Below are positions 55,270-64,000 of a stretch of 64,000 nucleotides of DNA, piece after piece. Every line of letters begins with the position of its first letter. The stretch's first letter is position 1. The translations under genes were made by a program, and so were the position numbers. Source of the stretch: Streptomyces lydicus (lineage in GTDB: Bacteria > Actinomycetota > Actinomycetes > Streptomycetales > Streptomycetaceae); contig NZ_CP017157.1 in assembly GCF_001729485.1 (NCBI RefSeq), positions 1,860,001 through 1,924,000 of the forward strand. The letters are read 5' to 3'. The notes beneath the pieces were generated by a model. It ran no database searches, was not told the DNA's origin, and saw only the letters and a list, made by a program, of their open reading frames with translations.

Positions 55270-58200
55270 GTGAACGATCAGACGTTGTCGCAGGGTTCGG
55301 ATGCCTTGGTGATTCAAAAGGTGTTGGAGCAATCGACCCGCACCCTGGAGACCTATCGCATTGATCCCGGCCTGGTGCAGGAGCACGCCAACGGCGAGCT
55401 TCGGATCACGCAGGGTGGATACGGCGAGCGTCAGTTGTTCGAGCTAGTACAGAACGGCGCCGATGAGATCGCCAATGAACCCGGTGGTCGCCTGGCCGTG
55501 GTGCTGACCGACGACGCGCTCTACTGCGCCAACCAGGGTACCCCGGTGACTCCGCAGGGCGCCGACACGATTCTGCGTATGAGCGTCTCCCGTAAGCGAG
55601 GCGGCCAGATCGGCCGCTTCGGCGTCGGTGTGAAGTCGGTGCTCTCGGTGACCGACGCGCCCCAGTTCTTCAGCACCAGCGGATGCTTCGGCTTCGACCG
55701 GACCTGGTCCGCCGACCGGATCGCCGAGGTTCTAGGTCTCCAGCAGCCCCTCGACATGGACACCCCGGTGCTCCGGATGGCCCGTCCTCTCGACCGAGAA
55801 GAGGAACTCGACAAGGACGACCTCCTGCGGGAGCTCCTGGCCTGGGCGACCACCGTGGTCAAGCTCCCCCTGCTGCCGGGGGCGGCCGAGCGCCTGGGGC
55901 ACGACATCACCGGCTTCAGGCACCGTGACGGTCGCGAGACCGACGCCTTCCCCTCCGGCTTCCAGATCTTCTCCTCCCATGTCGGCGAGGTGCTGCTGGA
56001 GGACCGGCGTCGGCTTCCCATCCAGCGCCGCAAGCTGACGGTGCAGGTCTCCGGTGAGCGGCGGGTCATCCGCGAGGTCGGCACAGGGGTCAAGGAGACG
56101 GTGAGTGAGTGGAACGTCTTCACGGTTGCCCACGAGCCCACCGCGGAGGCCCGTGGCAGTGCCGGCGAGCTGCACGACCGCAGCGTCATCGACGTCTCCT
56201 GGGCGGTTCCCGCCTACGTCGAGAAGGACGGGTTGCTGACGGTGCCCCTGGGGCGCGGCCAGTTCTGGTCCTACTTCCCCACCAAGTACCCGGTTTCCGT
56301 GACGGGTTACCTGAACGCTGCATGGAAGACCAACGAGGACCGGCAGAACCTCCTCGACGGCAGCGCCTTCAACCGTGAACTGCTCCAGGTCGCGGCCCGT
56401 CTGGTGGTCACCTCCCTGCCCCGGCTGTCCCGCAAGGAGGACCCCGCCGCCTGCCTGCCGCTCCTGCCCGGCCGCACCAAGGAGTCCGTGAACTGGGCGG
56501 AGGAGTACTTCATCCGCCACGTCTGGGACGCCGCCGCGCAGCTGCCGTCCCTGCCTGACCAGGACGGCGTACTCCGCGTTCCCCGTGACCTGCACATCCA
56601 CCCCGAGAAGCTGCAGCCGGAATGGCTGCGCATCTGGGCCGAGTACCCCGGGCGCCCGCGCGACTGGGTGCACCCCTCGGTCGACGCCAACTCGCTGCGA
56701 CACGGCAAGATGGAGCACATCCTGCTGGCCGCCAGGAAGTCGACGGAAGACGTCCGCACCTGGCTGGAGGCTCTGGTCTCGGACGGCACGGCTGAGTCGT
56801 CCTGTCATGCGATCCGCATCCTCGCAGCCATGGTGGAGCACAACGCGGACAAGGAGATGCTGGAGGCCGCGCGCAGCGCCCGCATCGTGCTGACCGACGC
56901 CCACGGGATGGTGGCCCCCGTCGCGGGCAAGGTTTTCCACCGCACCGGTGCCGACGAGCTCCGCGACGACATGGTCTACGTGCACACGGCCATATCCGAG
57001 CGGATGGAGATGCAGCGCCACCTGCACACCATCGGGATTCGCATCGCCGATGCCCACGGCCGCTTCCAGGGCGTGCTCGACCAGGGGTTCGACGGCTACA
57101 CCCCGGAATTGTGGACCCAGTTCTGGATGCTGCTGCGCAGCGCGGGCGGCAACGCGCAGGTGGACCGCATCCGCGGCCGCTACCCGGATGCCCGTGCCGT
57201 GCTCCATGTCCGCACGGTCGACGGACGCTTCCGGCCCATGGCCTCGTGCCTGCTGCCCGGCGGTGTCGTGCCCGCCGACGGCAGCAGGGACGCCTCGATC
57301 GCCGTGGACACGGACTTCCACGGGGCGGACGCAGCGATCTTCCGCGACCTCGGCCTGGTCGACCGGCCCGTCGTCGCCCACGACCCGAAGCGGCAGCCTT
57401 GGTTCGAGGAGTACCGGCAGGCGGTGCACGACCAGTACCTGCGCCGGCTCGCTGCGGATGCCCCGCGGACCAACATCAACCGGCTCGTCCTGGAGGGAGC
57501 CGCGCCGGCCGGCCCCTTGGACCTGCTTCCCCGCCTCTCGGAGGAGGGCCGCGCTGCGTTCGTCGCCGCGATCCCGGACGTCGGCGTCGTCGACAGCTGG
57601 ACCCGCGCCTACGGTGCTTCCGTCAACGGCCGTACCGAAGTGGCTTCCCCGCTGCGTTGGATGCTCAACAAGCACGGCCTGGTGCGCACCTCGCTGGGCC
57701 TGACCTCGGTGCGTGAGGCCGTGGGCCCGCAGCTCAAGGCATACGCGCAGGTGTTGCCCGTCGTCACCGACATCTCCGAGTCGAAGGCTCGCAGGCTGCG
57801 CATGCCGGCCACCCCGGAAGAGGTGCCGGCGAACCGTTGGCACGCTCTGCTGGACCGGGTGCTGGTCAGCGAGGACGACGCCTTCATCGGCCACGCCTAC
57901 GCCCTGATGCTGCGCGTCGGCATGGACTTTCCCGAGGATGTCCTGACCCGCTGCCGCGTCGGTGAGGTCTGGGATGTGCGTCCCGACACGGAGATCGTGG
58001 TGGCGACGTCCGCGGCGGACTTCAGGGAACTCGTCCGCGAGCAGATCCCCGCGCTCCTGGTCGCGGACAGGGCCGACGCCGCGTCCGCGGCCCAGATGAT
58101 CGAGCAGTGGGGGATGCTCAAGGTCGAGGACGTCATCAGCAAGCAGATCCGCAAGGCCGGGACGACCCGGCCGACGCTGCTTGTCGACGAGTTCCCGCCG

Positions 58201-60042
58201 CTGCGTCAGCGCCTCGGCAAGTCGGTGGAGAACCGGAAGGTGCAGCGCTGTGGTGAGCTGGAGCAGGAGATCCGCACGCCGCGCGGTGTGGAGCTGAGAC
58301 CGCTGTTCTCGGCCCGCAGCGGGTCGACCCTGCTGGTGCTCGACACGGTCTCCCCGGTCGACGTCCTGGAGGCCGCCGACCGGGAGTTCGGCTGGCAGCT
58401 CGGCCGCCAGGGCTGCAAGAGCGTGCTGGACCTGCAGGCGCGTCAGAAGCAGGACCGGGAGACACGCGCTCGACTGCGGCAGATCGCCGAGGCCGAGAGC
58501 GTCATCGACAAGATCACCCTGTTGATCGGCGAGGAGGAACTGCGCACCGAGCTGCCGCCGGGCCTCCTGGACAGTGAGGCCGCGGAACGTGACGGTGAGC
58601 AGCCGGACGCCCGGCGGATCGCCGAGCTGGCCTTCAACTCCCACGGTGAGGAGATTCTGCGCATCCACAGTCGGGACCTGGCTCTCGCCTTCCCCGGCAA
58701 CGCGCCCAGCAGCTTCACAGGCGATGCCAAGGCGCTGAAGTTCGTCACCGACCTCGGGCTACCCGACTCGTTCGCCGGCTCCCGTGTTCCGCCGCTGGAG
58801 GCGCGCATCCAGGTGGAGGGCCCGTCCGAGTTCCCCGCACTGCACGAGTACCAGGAACAGCTGGCACAGGCGCTCCAGCGATTGCTGGACAACCCGGTGC
58901 CGCAGCGCGGGATGCTGTCCATCCCGACCGGCGCCGGCAAGACGCGCGTCACCTCCGAGGCCGTGATCCGGTGGATCCGGAACCGTGGCGAGCTTCCCGG
59001 TCCGGTGCTGTGGATCGCGGAGAGCGAGGAGCTGTGCGAGCAGGCCGTGCAGAGCTGGCGGTTCGTCTGGTCCAAGGTGGGCGCGGAGATGCCGCTGGTC
59101 ATCAGCCGCCTCTGGTCGTCCAACGAAGCCGCGCCGGTGACGGGCGAGCCGCACCTGGTCGTTGCCACCGACGCCAAGCTGCAGAGCGTGCTCGGCCACG
59201 AGGACTACGCCTGGCTGCGGGACGCCGCCCTGGTCATCGTCGACGAGGCACACCGGGCCACCTCCCCCCGTTACGGAGAGATCTTCGATCACCTCGGCGT
59301 CAACCCGCCGGTGACGCGTCGCCACTTGGTCGGGCTGACGGCCACCCCCTACCGCAACAACGAGGACCTGACCCTGCGCCTGGTGCGCCGCTTCGGCACC
59401 CGCCTCGACCTCGACGTCTTTGCCGGCGACCAGAACGAGGCCATCCAACAGCTCCAGGACCTCGGCGTCCTGGCCCACGTCAGGCACCGCGAGCTTCTCG
59501 GGGCCGAGATCCGGCTCAGTTCCGACGAGGTCTCCAGCTCGGAGAAGTTCGGCGTGCTGCCCAAGCGTGCCGAGCAGCGCCTCGCTGAGGACCAGGACCG
59601 CAACCAGCGCATCATCGAGGAGATCGAGAACCTGCCCGCGGACTGGCCGATCCTCGTTTTCGCCACGTCGGTCGCCCACGCCAAGTTCCTGGCCGCCAAG
59701 CTGAACGACCGGCAGATCCGCGCCGCGGCGATCGACTCGGCCACGCCGGTGTCCGAGCGCCGCAAGCGCATCGAGGACTTCCGCAAGGGCCGCATTCAGG
59801 TGCTCACCAACTACGGAGTTCTCGCCCAGGGTTTCGACGCCCCCGCCACCCGTGCGGTCGTCGTCGCCCGCCCCACTTACAGTCCGAACATCTATCAGCA
59901 GATGATCGGCCGCGGTCTGCGCGGACCGAAGAACAACGGCACGTCAACCTGTCTGATCCTCAATGTGCGGGACAACGTGGTCAATTACCGGGGCGAGCTG
60001 GCCTTCACCAAGTTCGACTATCTGTGGAACGAGGGCAAGTGA
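55270..60042 (+). CDS. Sacsin-type HATPase fused to SF2 helicase
   Basis: A 1590-residue protein. Residues ~35-190 form a sacsin/Hsp90-like ATPase: GERQLFELVQNGADE with N62, then LYCANQGTPVTPQGADTILRMS and GGQIGRFGVGVKSVLSVTDAP. A ~900-residue middle has no known motif. The C-terminal third is a DEAD/DEAH helicase: Walker A IPTGAGKT (K1224), VDEAH (1324-1328), GLTATPYRNN and motif VI QMIGRGLRGP (1544-1553). The GTG at 55270 follows AGGAAG and begins just ahead of the ATPase fold; longer frames start in non-coding-like sequence. First gene of the rightward operon, coupled by GTGA to the UvrD-like gene. Confidence 0.85.
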   Translation: MNDQTLSQGSDALVIQKVLEQSTRTLETYRIDPGLVQEHANGELRITQGGYGERQLFELVQNGADEIANEPGGRLAVVLTDDALYCANQGTPVTPQGADTILRMSVSRKRGGQIGRFGVGVKSVLSVTDAPQFFSTSGCFGFDRTWSADRIAEVLGLQQPLDMDTPVLRMARPLDREEELDKDDLLRELLAWATTVVKLPLLPGAAERLGHDITGFRHRDGRETDAFPSGFQIFSSHVGEVLLEDRRRLPIQRRKLTVQVSGERRVIREVGTGVKETVSEWNVFTVAHEPTAEARGSAGELHDRSVIDVSWAVPAYVEKDGLLTVPLGRGQFWSYFPTKYPVSVTGYLNAAWKTNEDRQNLLDGSAFNRELLQVAARLVVTSLPRLSRKEDPAACLPLLPGRTKESVNWAEEYFIRHVWDAAAQLPSLPDQDGVLRVPRDLHIHPEKLQPEWLRIWAEYPGRPRDWVHPSVDANSLRHGKMEHILLAARKSTEDVRTWLEALVSDGTAESSCHAIRILAAMVEHNADKEMLEAARSARIVLTDAHGMVAPVAGKVFHRTGADELRDDMVYVHTAISERMEMQRHLHTIGIRIADAHGRFQGVLDQGFDGYTPELWTQFWMLLRSAGGNAQVDRIRGRYPDARAVLHVRTVDGRFRPMASCLLPGGVVPADGSRDASIAVDTDFHGADAAIFRDLGLVDRPVVAHDPKRQPWFEEYRQAVHDQYLRRLAADAPRTNINRLVLEGAAPAGPLDLLPRLSEEGRAAFVAAIPDVGVVDSWTRAYGASVNGRTEVASPLRWMLNKHGLVRTSLGLTSVREAVGPQLKAYAQVLPVVTDISESKARRLRMPATPEEVPANRWHALLDRVLVSEDDAFIGHAYALMLRVGMDFPEDVLTRCRVGEVWDVRPDTEIVVATSAADFRELVREQIPALLVADRADAASAAQMIEQWGMLKVEDVISKQIRKAGTTRPTLLVDEFPPLRQRLGKSVENRKVQRCGELEQEIRTPRGVELRPLFSARSGSTLLVLDTVSPVDVLEAADREFGWQLGRQGCKSVLDLQARQKQDRETRARLRQIAEAESVIDKITLLIGEEELRTELPPGLLDSEAAERDGEQPDARRIAELAFNSHGEEILRIHSRDLALAFPGNAPSSFTGDAKALKFVTDLGLPDSFAGSRVPPLEARIQVEGPSEFPALHEYQEQLAQALQRLLDNPVPQRGMLSIPTGAGKTRVTSEAVIRWIRNRGELPGPVLWIAESEELCEQAVQSWRFVWSKVGAEMPLVISRLWSSNEAAPVTGEPHLVVATDAKLQSVLGHEDYAWLRDAALVIVDEAHRATSPRYGEIFDHLGVNPPVTRRHLVGLTATPYRNNEDLTLRLVRRFGTRLDLDVFAGDQNEAIQQLQDLGVLAHVRHRELLGAEIRLSSDEVSSSEKFGVLPKRAEQRLAEDQDRNQRIIEEIENLPADWPILVFATSVAHAKFLAAKLNDRQIRAAAIDSATPVSERRKRIEDFRKGRIQVLTNYGVLAQGFDAPATRAVVVARPTYSPNIYQQMIGRGLRGPKNNGTSTCLILNVRDNVVNYRGELAFTKFDYLWNEGK

Positions 60043-61946
60043 GCGAGCCGCAACACGCGATCACCCCGGCGCAGCAGTCCGTCGTCGACCAGCCATGGGA
60101 CGCCCGCACTCTGGTCACGGCGGGCGCCGGCGCCGGCAAGACACACACCCTGGCTCGCCGCCTGGAGGCGCTGGTCGAACGGGAGGAGCTGGAGGCACAC
60201 GAGATCCTCGTCCTCAGCTTCTCCGTGGCCGCGGTGCGCGAGCTGCGCGAGCGGATCGCGAGCCATGCCGACGCCGTCCGTCGGGTGCGTGCCCAGACCT
60301 TCGACTCCTGGGCGGCCACCCTGCTGCGACGGGCTTATCCGGACCACGACTGGTCGGGAACCACCTTCGACCAGCGCATCGAGGCCGCCACCGAGGCCAT
60401 CGAGAGGGGCGCGGTCGAGGCGGGCGAGTTCGGTGCCCCCGCCCACGTGCTGATCGACGAGGTCCAGGACCTTGTCGGGGTGCGGCGTGAGATGGTCGAG
60501 GTGCTCCTCGACCGCTTCCAGGCGCAGAGCGGCTTCACCGTGGTCGGGGACGGCGCCCAGGCCGTCTACGGCTTCCAGGTCACGGACTTCGACCAGCGGG
60601 CACAGGAGTCGAACTACTTCTTCGACTGGATCCGTGGCTCGTTCACCGAGGACCTGGTCGAGATCCACCTCGGCGACAACTTTCGAGCCCGTACCGAGCA
60701 GGCCCGGGTCGCTCTTCCCTACGGCCCGCGGCTCCAGCGGTTGGCCGCCGAGCGGGAGCCTGCCGAGGTGCAGGCCGAGCAGATCCACCGTGAGCTGCGC
60801 CTCCTGCTCGACGGCGCCCCCCACTTCGGCACACTGGACGACCCTTTCGTTCAGGATTCGCTCCGGTACTTCGACGGAACGACCGCGATCCTGTGCAGGG
60901 ACAACGGTCAGGCGCTCTCCATCAGCCAGACCCTCCGTGGGGCAGGCGTGGACCACCGGCTCCAGCGCTCCGTGCGGGACCGTCCCGCTGCCGCCTGGAT
61001 CTCCGGCGTACTCGCGGCCACCGAAGCGGCCGACCTCTCCGAGGCGCGCTTCGCCGAACTGGTCGCCGGCCTCGATCCCCGGCCGGACCTGGATCCCTCG
61101 GTGCTCGTGCGAGCGGTACGCCGGGTCACCGGCAACCGGCGTGGTCGGATCGAGCTCGCCGCGCTGCGCCTGGCGGTGGCGGAGGGGCGGCTTCCCGACG
61201 AGCTCACGGCCGTCGAACCGGCGTCGCTGGTCGTATCGACGGTGCACCGCGCCAAGGGCCTGGAGTTCGACCGTGTCCTGGTTGTGGAGCCTGTGGAGCT
61301 GAGACGTCCGAAGGACGTGGCCAAGAAGAAGATCGACTACGACCCGGCCGCGGAAGCCCGCCTCCTCTACGTCGCCATGACCCGGCCTCGCGACGACCTC
61401 TACCGACTCGACCGTCCCAACACCTGGCTGGTCCGCAAGGACAGGCGTCTGGACCGTTGGTACATCGGAGGCAGCCGATCGTGGGCCCGCAACGGCATCG
61501 AGGCACTCGGCATCGACGTCTGCCACGCACATCCCCCGGGCGTGCGCAACGTCGCCGCCGACCCCGTCGAGGTTCAGCGACAACTCGCTCACGAGGTTAA
61601 CGCCGGCGATGCTGTCGAGCTGTTCCTGCTCCACCGGCTGCCCGAGGGCGAGGACCAGACGCCGCCGTACGCGGTCCTCCATGACGGTCGCCCGGTCGGC
61701 GAGGTTTCGGAGGCGTTCCGTCGCGCCCTGCATCTCATGCTCAGCCGCGGCGGCAGGTGGTCCGAGTACAACGTCCCCGGCCGGATCACCGGCCTCCACA
61801 TCGGCTGCGTCGAAACCGTTGCGGGCAGCGACATCGCGACCGAGCGTGCCGGCCTCGGCAGCTCCGGGGCCTGGCTCGCCCCCCGCCTCAGCGGACTCGG
61901 CCTCTTCGACTGGACCGACCCGTCCGACGACTGGAGCACGGAGTGA
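60039..61946 (+). CDS. Compact UvrD/Rep-like SF1 helicase
   Basis: A 635-residue SF1 helicase: Q-like TPAQQSVVDQPW, Walker A TAGAGAGKTHTLARR (K34), motif II IDEVQD (D140-D144), motif III VVGDGAQAVYGF, motif V STVHRAKGLEFDRVLVVEP and motif VI LLYVAMTRPRDDL. It is shorter than UvrD, and its last ~170 residues carry no nuclease motif I can see. GTG overlaps the upstream stop; its own stop overlaps the DrmA-like start, so the three rightward proteins are coupled. Confidence 0.88.
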   Translation: MSEPQHAITPAQQSVVDQPWDARTLVTAGAGAGKTHTLARRLEALVEREELEAHEILVLSFSVAAVRELRERIASHADAVRRVRAQTFDSWAATLLRRAYPDHDWSGTTFDQRIEAATEAIERGAVEAGEFGAPAHVLIDEVQDLVGVRREMVEVLLDRFQAQSGFTVVGDGAQAVYGFQVTDFDQRAQESNYFFDWIRGSFTEDLVEIHLGDNFRARTEQARVALPYGPRLQRLAAEREPAEVQAEQIHRELRLLLDGAPHFGTLDDPFVQDSLRYFDGTTAILCRDNGQALSISQTLRGAGVDHRLQRSVRDRPAAAWISGVLAATEAADLSEARFAELVAGLDPRPDLDPSVLVRAVRRVTGNRRGRIELAALRLAVAEGRLPDELTAVEPASLVVSTVHRAKGLEFDRVLVVEPVELRRPKDVAKKKIDYDPAAEARLLYVAMTRPRDDLYRLDRPNTWLVRKDRRLDRWYIGGSRSWARNGIEALGIDVCHAHPPGVRNVAADPVEVQRQLAHEVNAGDAVELFLLHRLPEGEDQTPPYAVLHDGRPVGEVSEAFRRALHLMLSRGGRWSEYNVPGRITGLHIGCVETVAGSDIATERAGLGSSGAWLAPRLSGLGLFDWTDPSDDWSTE

Positions 61947-64000
61947 CTTCCCTCATGAGCCCCTCCATCCACGACTACTACGCCCTGCGCGACCGGCTCG
62001 ACGCCGCCCTCCGTCTGGACCTCCTCGGCCCGGTCGGTGGTGAGGAGGAGATCCTCAAGGACGACGCGCCGGTGACGATGTATCCGGTCGGTGTCCTGTT
62101 CCCCCAGGAGACGACCGAGGTCGCCCGCGGCAACCGGGACGGCCACGAGGCCGACGGAGACGACTCTCTCGCCCTCGTCCGCGGCGGCGACGGCGAGGAG
62201 GACGCCGTCGAACGCGGCGTCTCGCTCGCCAACATGCGGAGGCCCTCCTCCATGGGGCTCACCTTTGCAGTGAACCCCAAGGTTGCGGAGCGGATCGTGC
62301 TGCACACCACGGCCGCCGTCTACCGTCCCGAGGACGCCGAGGGCAACCCCGTCGCGGCCGCCCGCATCGAGGCCCGGAGCACTCAGGAACAGCGCGAGCG
62401 TTGGCGCCGGGTCCCGCTCGACCTGGCCGACGTCGACGTGGACGTGACGAGGCCGACCACGGTCAGACAGCCCCTTGCAAAGGGGCTCGAACTCCGGGTC
62501 CTGGTACGTCCCAGGAGCGAGCACGGCACCGTGACCGTCACCGCTACGCTGATCAACACCCGCACGGTCGGAGCCCGGGAGCTGAAGGACGCCGCCTGCT
62601 ACTACCAGCCCACCCTCCGGGCCCGGGCATTCACGCCCGGCGCCGAGCCCTTCGTCGAGCGCCGTACCTCCTCCGGCAGCCACGACCGGGAGTTGATGCT
62701 CAGCCGGTTGCTCCACCGGCACGCGCCCGGTTTCGCCACCGGCCACGGTTGCGCGGCCGTCTGGGACTGGACGCCACCGCCGATCGGTGCCAAGACCACG
62801 GTGCACGCCGCCGTCGCCGAGGTCCGGACCGAGTTCGTGCCCACCCACGAGGTGCTGCTGACCGACTCGAACCGAGCCATCGCCGTCGATGCGCTGTCCA
62901 TACGGGGTCTCGGCACCGCCGAGCCGAAGGTGGTGGTGGACGCGCTCGGCGCGCTCCTCGACGGCTACCGGACGTGGATCGACGAACGCAAGGCTGAGGC
63001 AGAGTCCCTGGCCGGCACCGAGTACGAGGCCGCCGCGCAGGAGCGGATCGAGGCGTGCGAGACGGCGCTTACCCGCATGAGCACGGGCGTCGCGCTGCTC
63101 TCCCAGCCCGCGCATGCCCACGCGATGCGGGCGTTCCAGCTCGCCAACCGGGCCATGGCCGAGCAGCGCGCCCGCACGTCCTGGGTCAAGGCGGGCAGGC
63201 CCGCCGGCGGACCGGACGAGAGCAAGGAGTATTGGCGCCCCTTCCAGATCTGCTTCTTGCTGCTCTGCCTCCGGGGCATCGTCGAGGATGAGCATCCCGA
63301 TCGCGGAATCGCCGACCTGCTCTGGTTCCCCACCGGTGGTGGCAAGACCGAGGCGTACCTCGGCCTGATCGCCTTCACCACCTTCCTGCGCCGTCTCAAG
63401 GACCCCGCCCATGGCGGTGGTGTCACCGTGTTGATGCGTTACACCCTGCGACTGCTGACACTCCAGCAGTTCGAGCGCGCCACCGCGCTGATCTGCGCGA
63501 TGGAGCTGACCCGCTCCCGTCACGAGGACGAGCTGGGCCAGGAGGGCATCTCCATCGGCATGTGGGTGGGGAAATCCGCCACCCCGAACGACCTGGTGAC
63601 GGCCGGCGAGAAGCTGGACGCCCTGCGTGCCGGCGGCCGCTCGCTCGACAAGGAGAACCCGGTGCAGCTCCAGGCGTGCCCCTGGTGCGGCAGCCGCCTC
63701 GACGCGTCGAACTACGAGGCCGCCCCGGAACACGCCCGTATGTACGTCCACTGCCCTGACGCGGACTGCGCGTTCCACCGCGGCGAGGGTCTGCCGGTCC
63801 ACCTGGTCGACGACTCCGTCTACGCCGCACACCCGACGCTGATCATCGCCACCGTCGACAAGTTCGCGTCCATGCCGTGGCGGGAGCGGACGGCCGCGCT
63901 GTTCAACCGCGATCTGGAGGAGACCAGGCCGCCGGAGCTGATCGTCCAGGACGAGCTCCACCTCATCTCCGGCCCGCTCGGCACGCTCACCGGGCTCTAC
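61943..64000 (+). CDS. drmA: DrmA-type DISARM helicase, N-terminal part (cut by window end)
   Basis: 686 codons are visible and the frame is open at the window end. Walker A FPTGGGKTEAYLGL (K468), motif II QDELHLISGPLGT (669-681) and a C-x2-C ... C-x4-C zinc-finger-like segment (CPWCGSRL, HCPDADC) match DrmA, the SF2 helicase of DISARM anti-phage systems. The GTG at 61943 overlaps the previous stop and has GGAG six bases upstream; an ATG at 61955 is the alternative. In DISARM, drmB (DUF1998) and drmC (phospholipase D-like) follow drmA, so they are expected just beyond the window. Confidence 0.85.
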   Translation, partial: MTSLMSPSIHDYYALRDRLDAALRLDLLGPVGGEEEILKDDAPVTMYPVGVLFPQETTEVARGNRDGHEADGDDSLALVRGGDGEEDAVERGVSLANMRRPSSMGLTFAVNPKVAERIVLHTTAAVYRPEDAEGNPVAAARIEARSTQEQRERWRRVPLDLADVDVDVTRPTTVRQPLAKGLELRVLVRPRSEHGTVTVTATLINTRTVGARELKDAACYYQPTLRARAFTPGAEPFVERRTSSGSHDRELMLSRLLHRHAPGFATGHGCAAVWDWTPPPIGAKTTVHAAVAEVRTEFVPTHEVLLTDSNRAIAVDALSIRGLGTAEPKVVVDALGALLDGYRTWIDERKAEAESLAGTEYEAAAQERIEACETALTRMSTGVALLSQPAHAHAMRAFQLANRAMAEQRARTSWVKAGRPAGGPDESKEYWRPFQICFLLLCLRGIVEDEHPDRGIADLLWFPTGGGKTEAYLGLIAFTTFLRRLKDPAHGGGVTVLMRYTLRLLTLQQFERATALICAMELTRSRHEDELGQEGISIGMWVGKSATPNDLVTAGEKLDALRAGGRSLDKENPVQLQACPWCGSRLDASNYEAAPEHARMYVHCPDADCAFHRGEGLPVHLVDDSVYAAHPTLIIATVDKFASMPWRERTAALFNRDLEETRPPELIVQDELHLISGPLGTLTGLY

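Overview
The window is very GC-rich, densely coded DNA with strong G/C bias at third codon positions, many GTG starts, four-base GTGA/ATGA gene overlaps and rare TTA codons. Together with the gene families present (GlnE, GlnII, DUF397/DUF5753 regulators, class F sortase, MalEFG) this indicates a Streptomyces or close relative. I assign no species.

Layout. (1) 1-11.2 kb: the end of glnE, a PAP2 membrane phosphatase, then a maltodextrin uptake and hydrolysis locus. It is built symmetrically: lacI and a GH13 glucosidase run leftward, while malE-malF-malG, a second GH13 glucosidase and a second lacI run rightward. A secreted pullulanase at 17.1-19.8 kb carries similar CTTGC-type operator motifs and probably feeds the same system. 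(2) 11.2-17 kb: a DUF397 / Xre-DUF5753 / anti-sigma-like ATPase trio; a MarR regulator divergent from a flavin monooxygenase and DUF3237 gene around a perfect palindrome; and a GNAT acetyltransferase with a paralogous IF-1, preceded by a short leader ORF and a stem that would hide the acetyltransferase start codon. (3) 20-31 kb: a GNAT, a CHRD-like cell-wall protein with its class F sortase, a TetR regulator with a ferredoxin reductase and hydrolase pair, a membrane-anchored sigma-like protein, and a large Tat-exported GH89 enzyme. (4) 31-40 kb: an olsB-olsA-dedA lipid operon, a receiver-less OmpR-type regulator, a rhomboid-like protein, glnII with a GlnR-like operator, an oxidoreductase and an acyl-CoA ligase. 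(5) 39.8-47.7 kb: a PadR regulator with a FadH-type dienoyl-CoA reductase, a 2OG-Fe(II) oxygenase next to a carnitine acyltransferase, and MarR and LysR regulators with a carboxymuconolactone decarboxylase family gene.

(6) 49.7-64 kb (continuing past the window): an apparent defence island with two divergent, translationally coupled operons. Leftward: an HTH-HATPase fusion, an unrecognised 325-residue protein and a DUF6339-like protein. Rightward: a 1590-residue sacsin-type HATPase plus SF2 helicase, a compact UvrD-like helicase, and a DrmA-type helicase of the DISARM family that is cut by the window end. No methyltransferase is visible inside the window. This is the best candidate for an undescribed composite system.

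Other non-coding structure. A dispersed ~210-280 bp repeat built of ~59 bp units occurs three times: once between glnE and the PAP2 gene, and as a head-to-head palindrome between the GH89 gene and olsB. Clear hairpin terminators sit at several convergent junctions. No rRNA gene, complete tRNA gene, CRISPR array or insertion-sequence transposase was seen.
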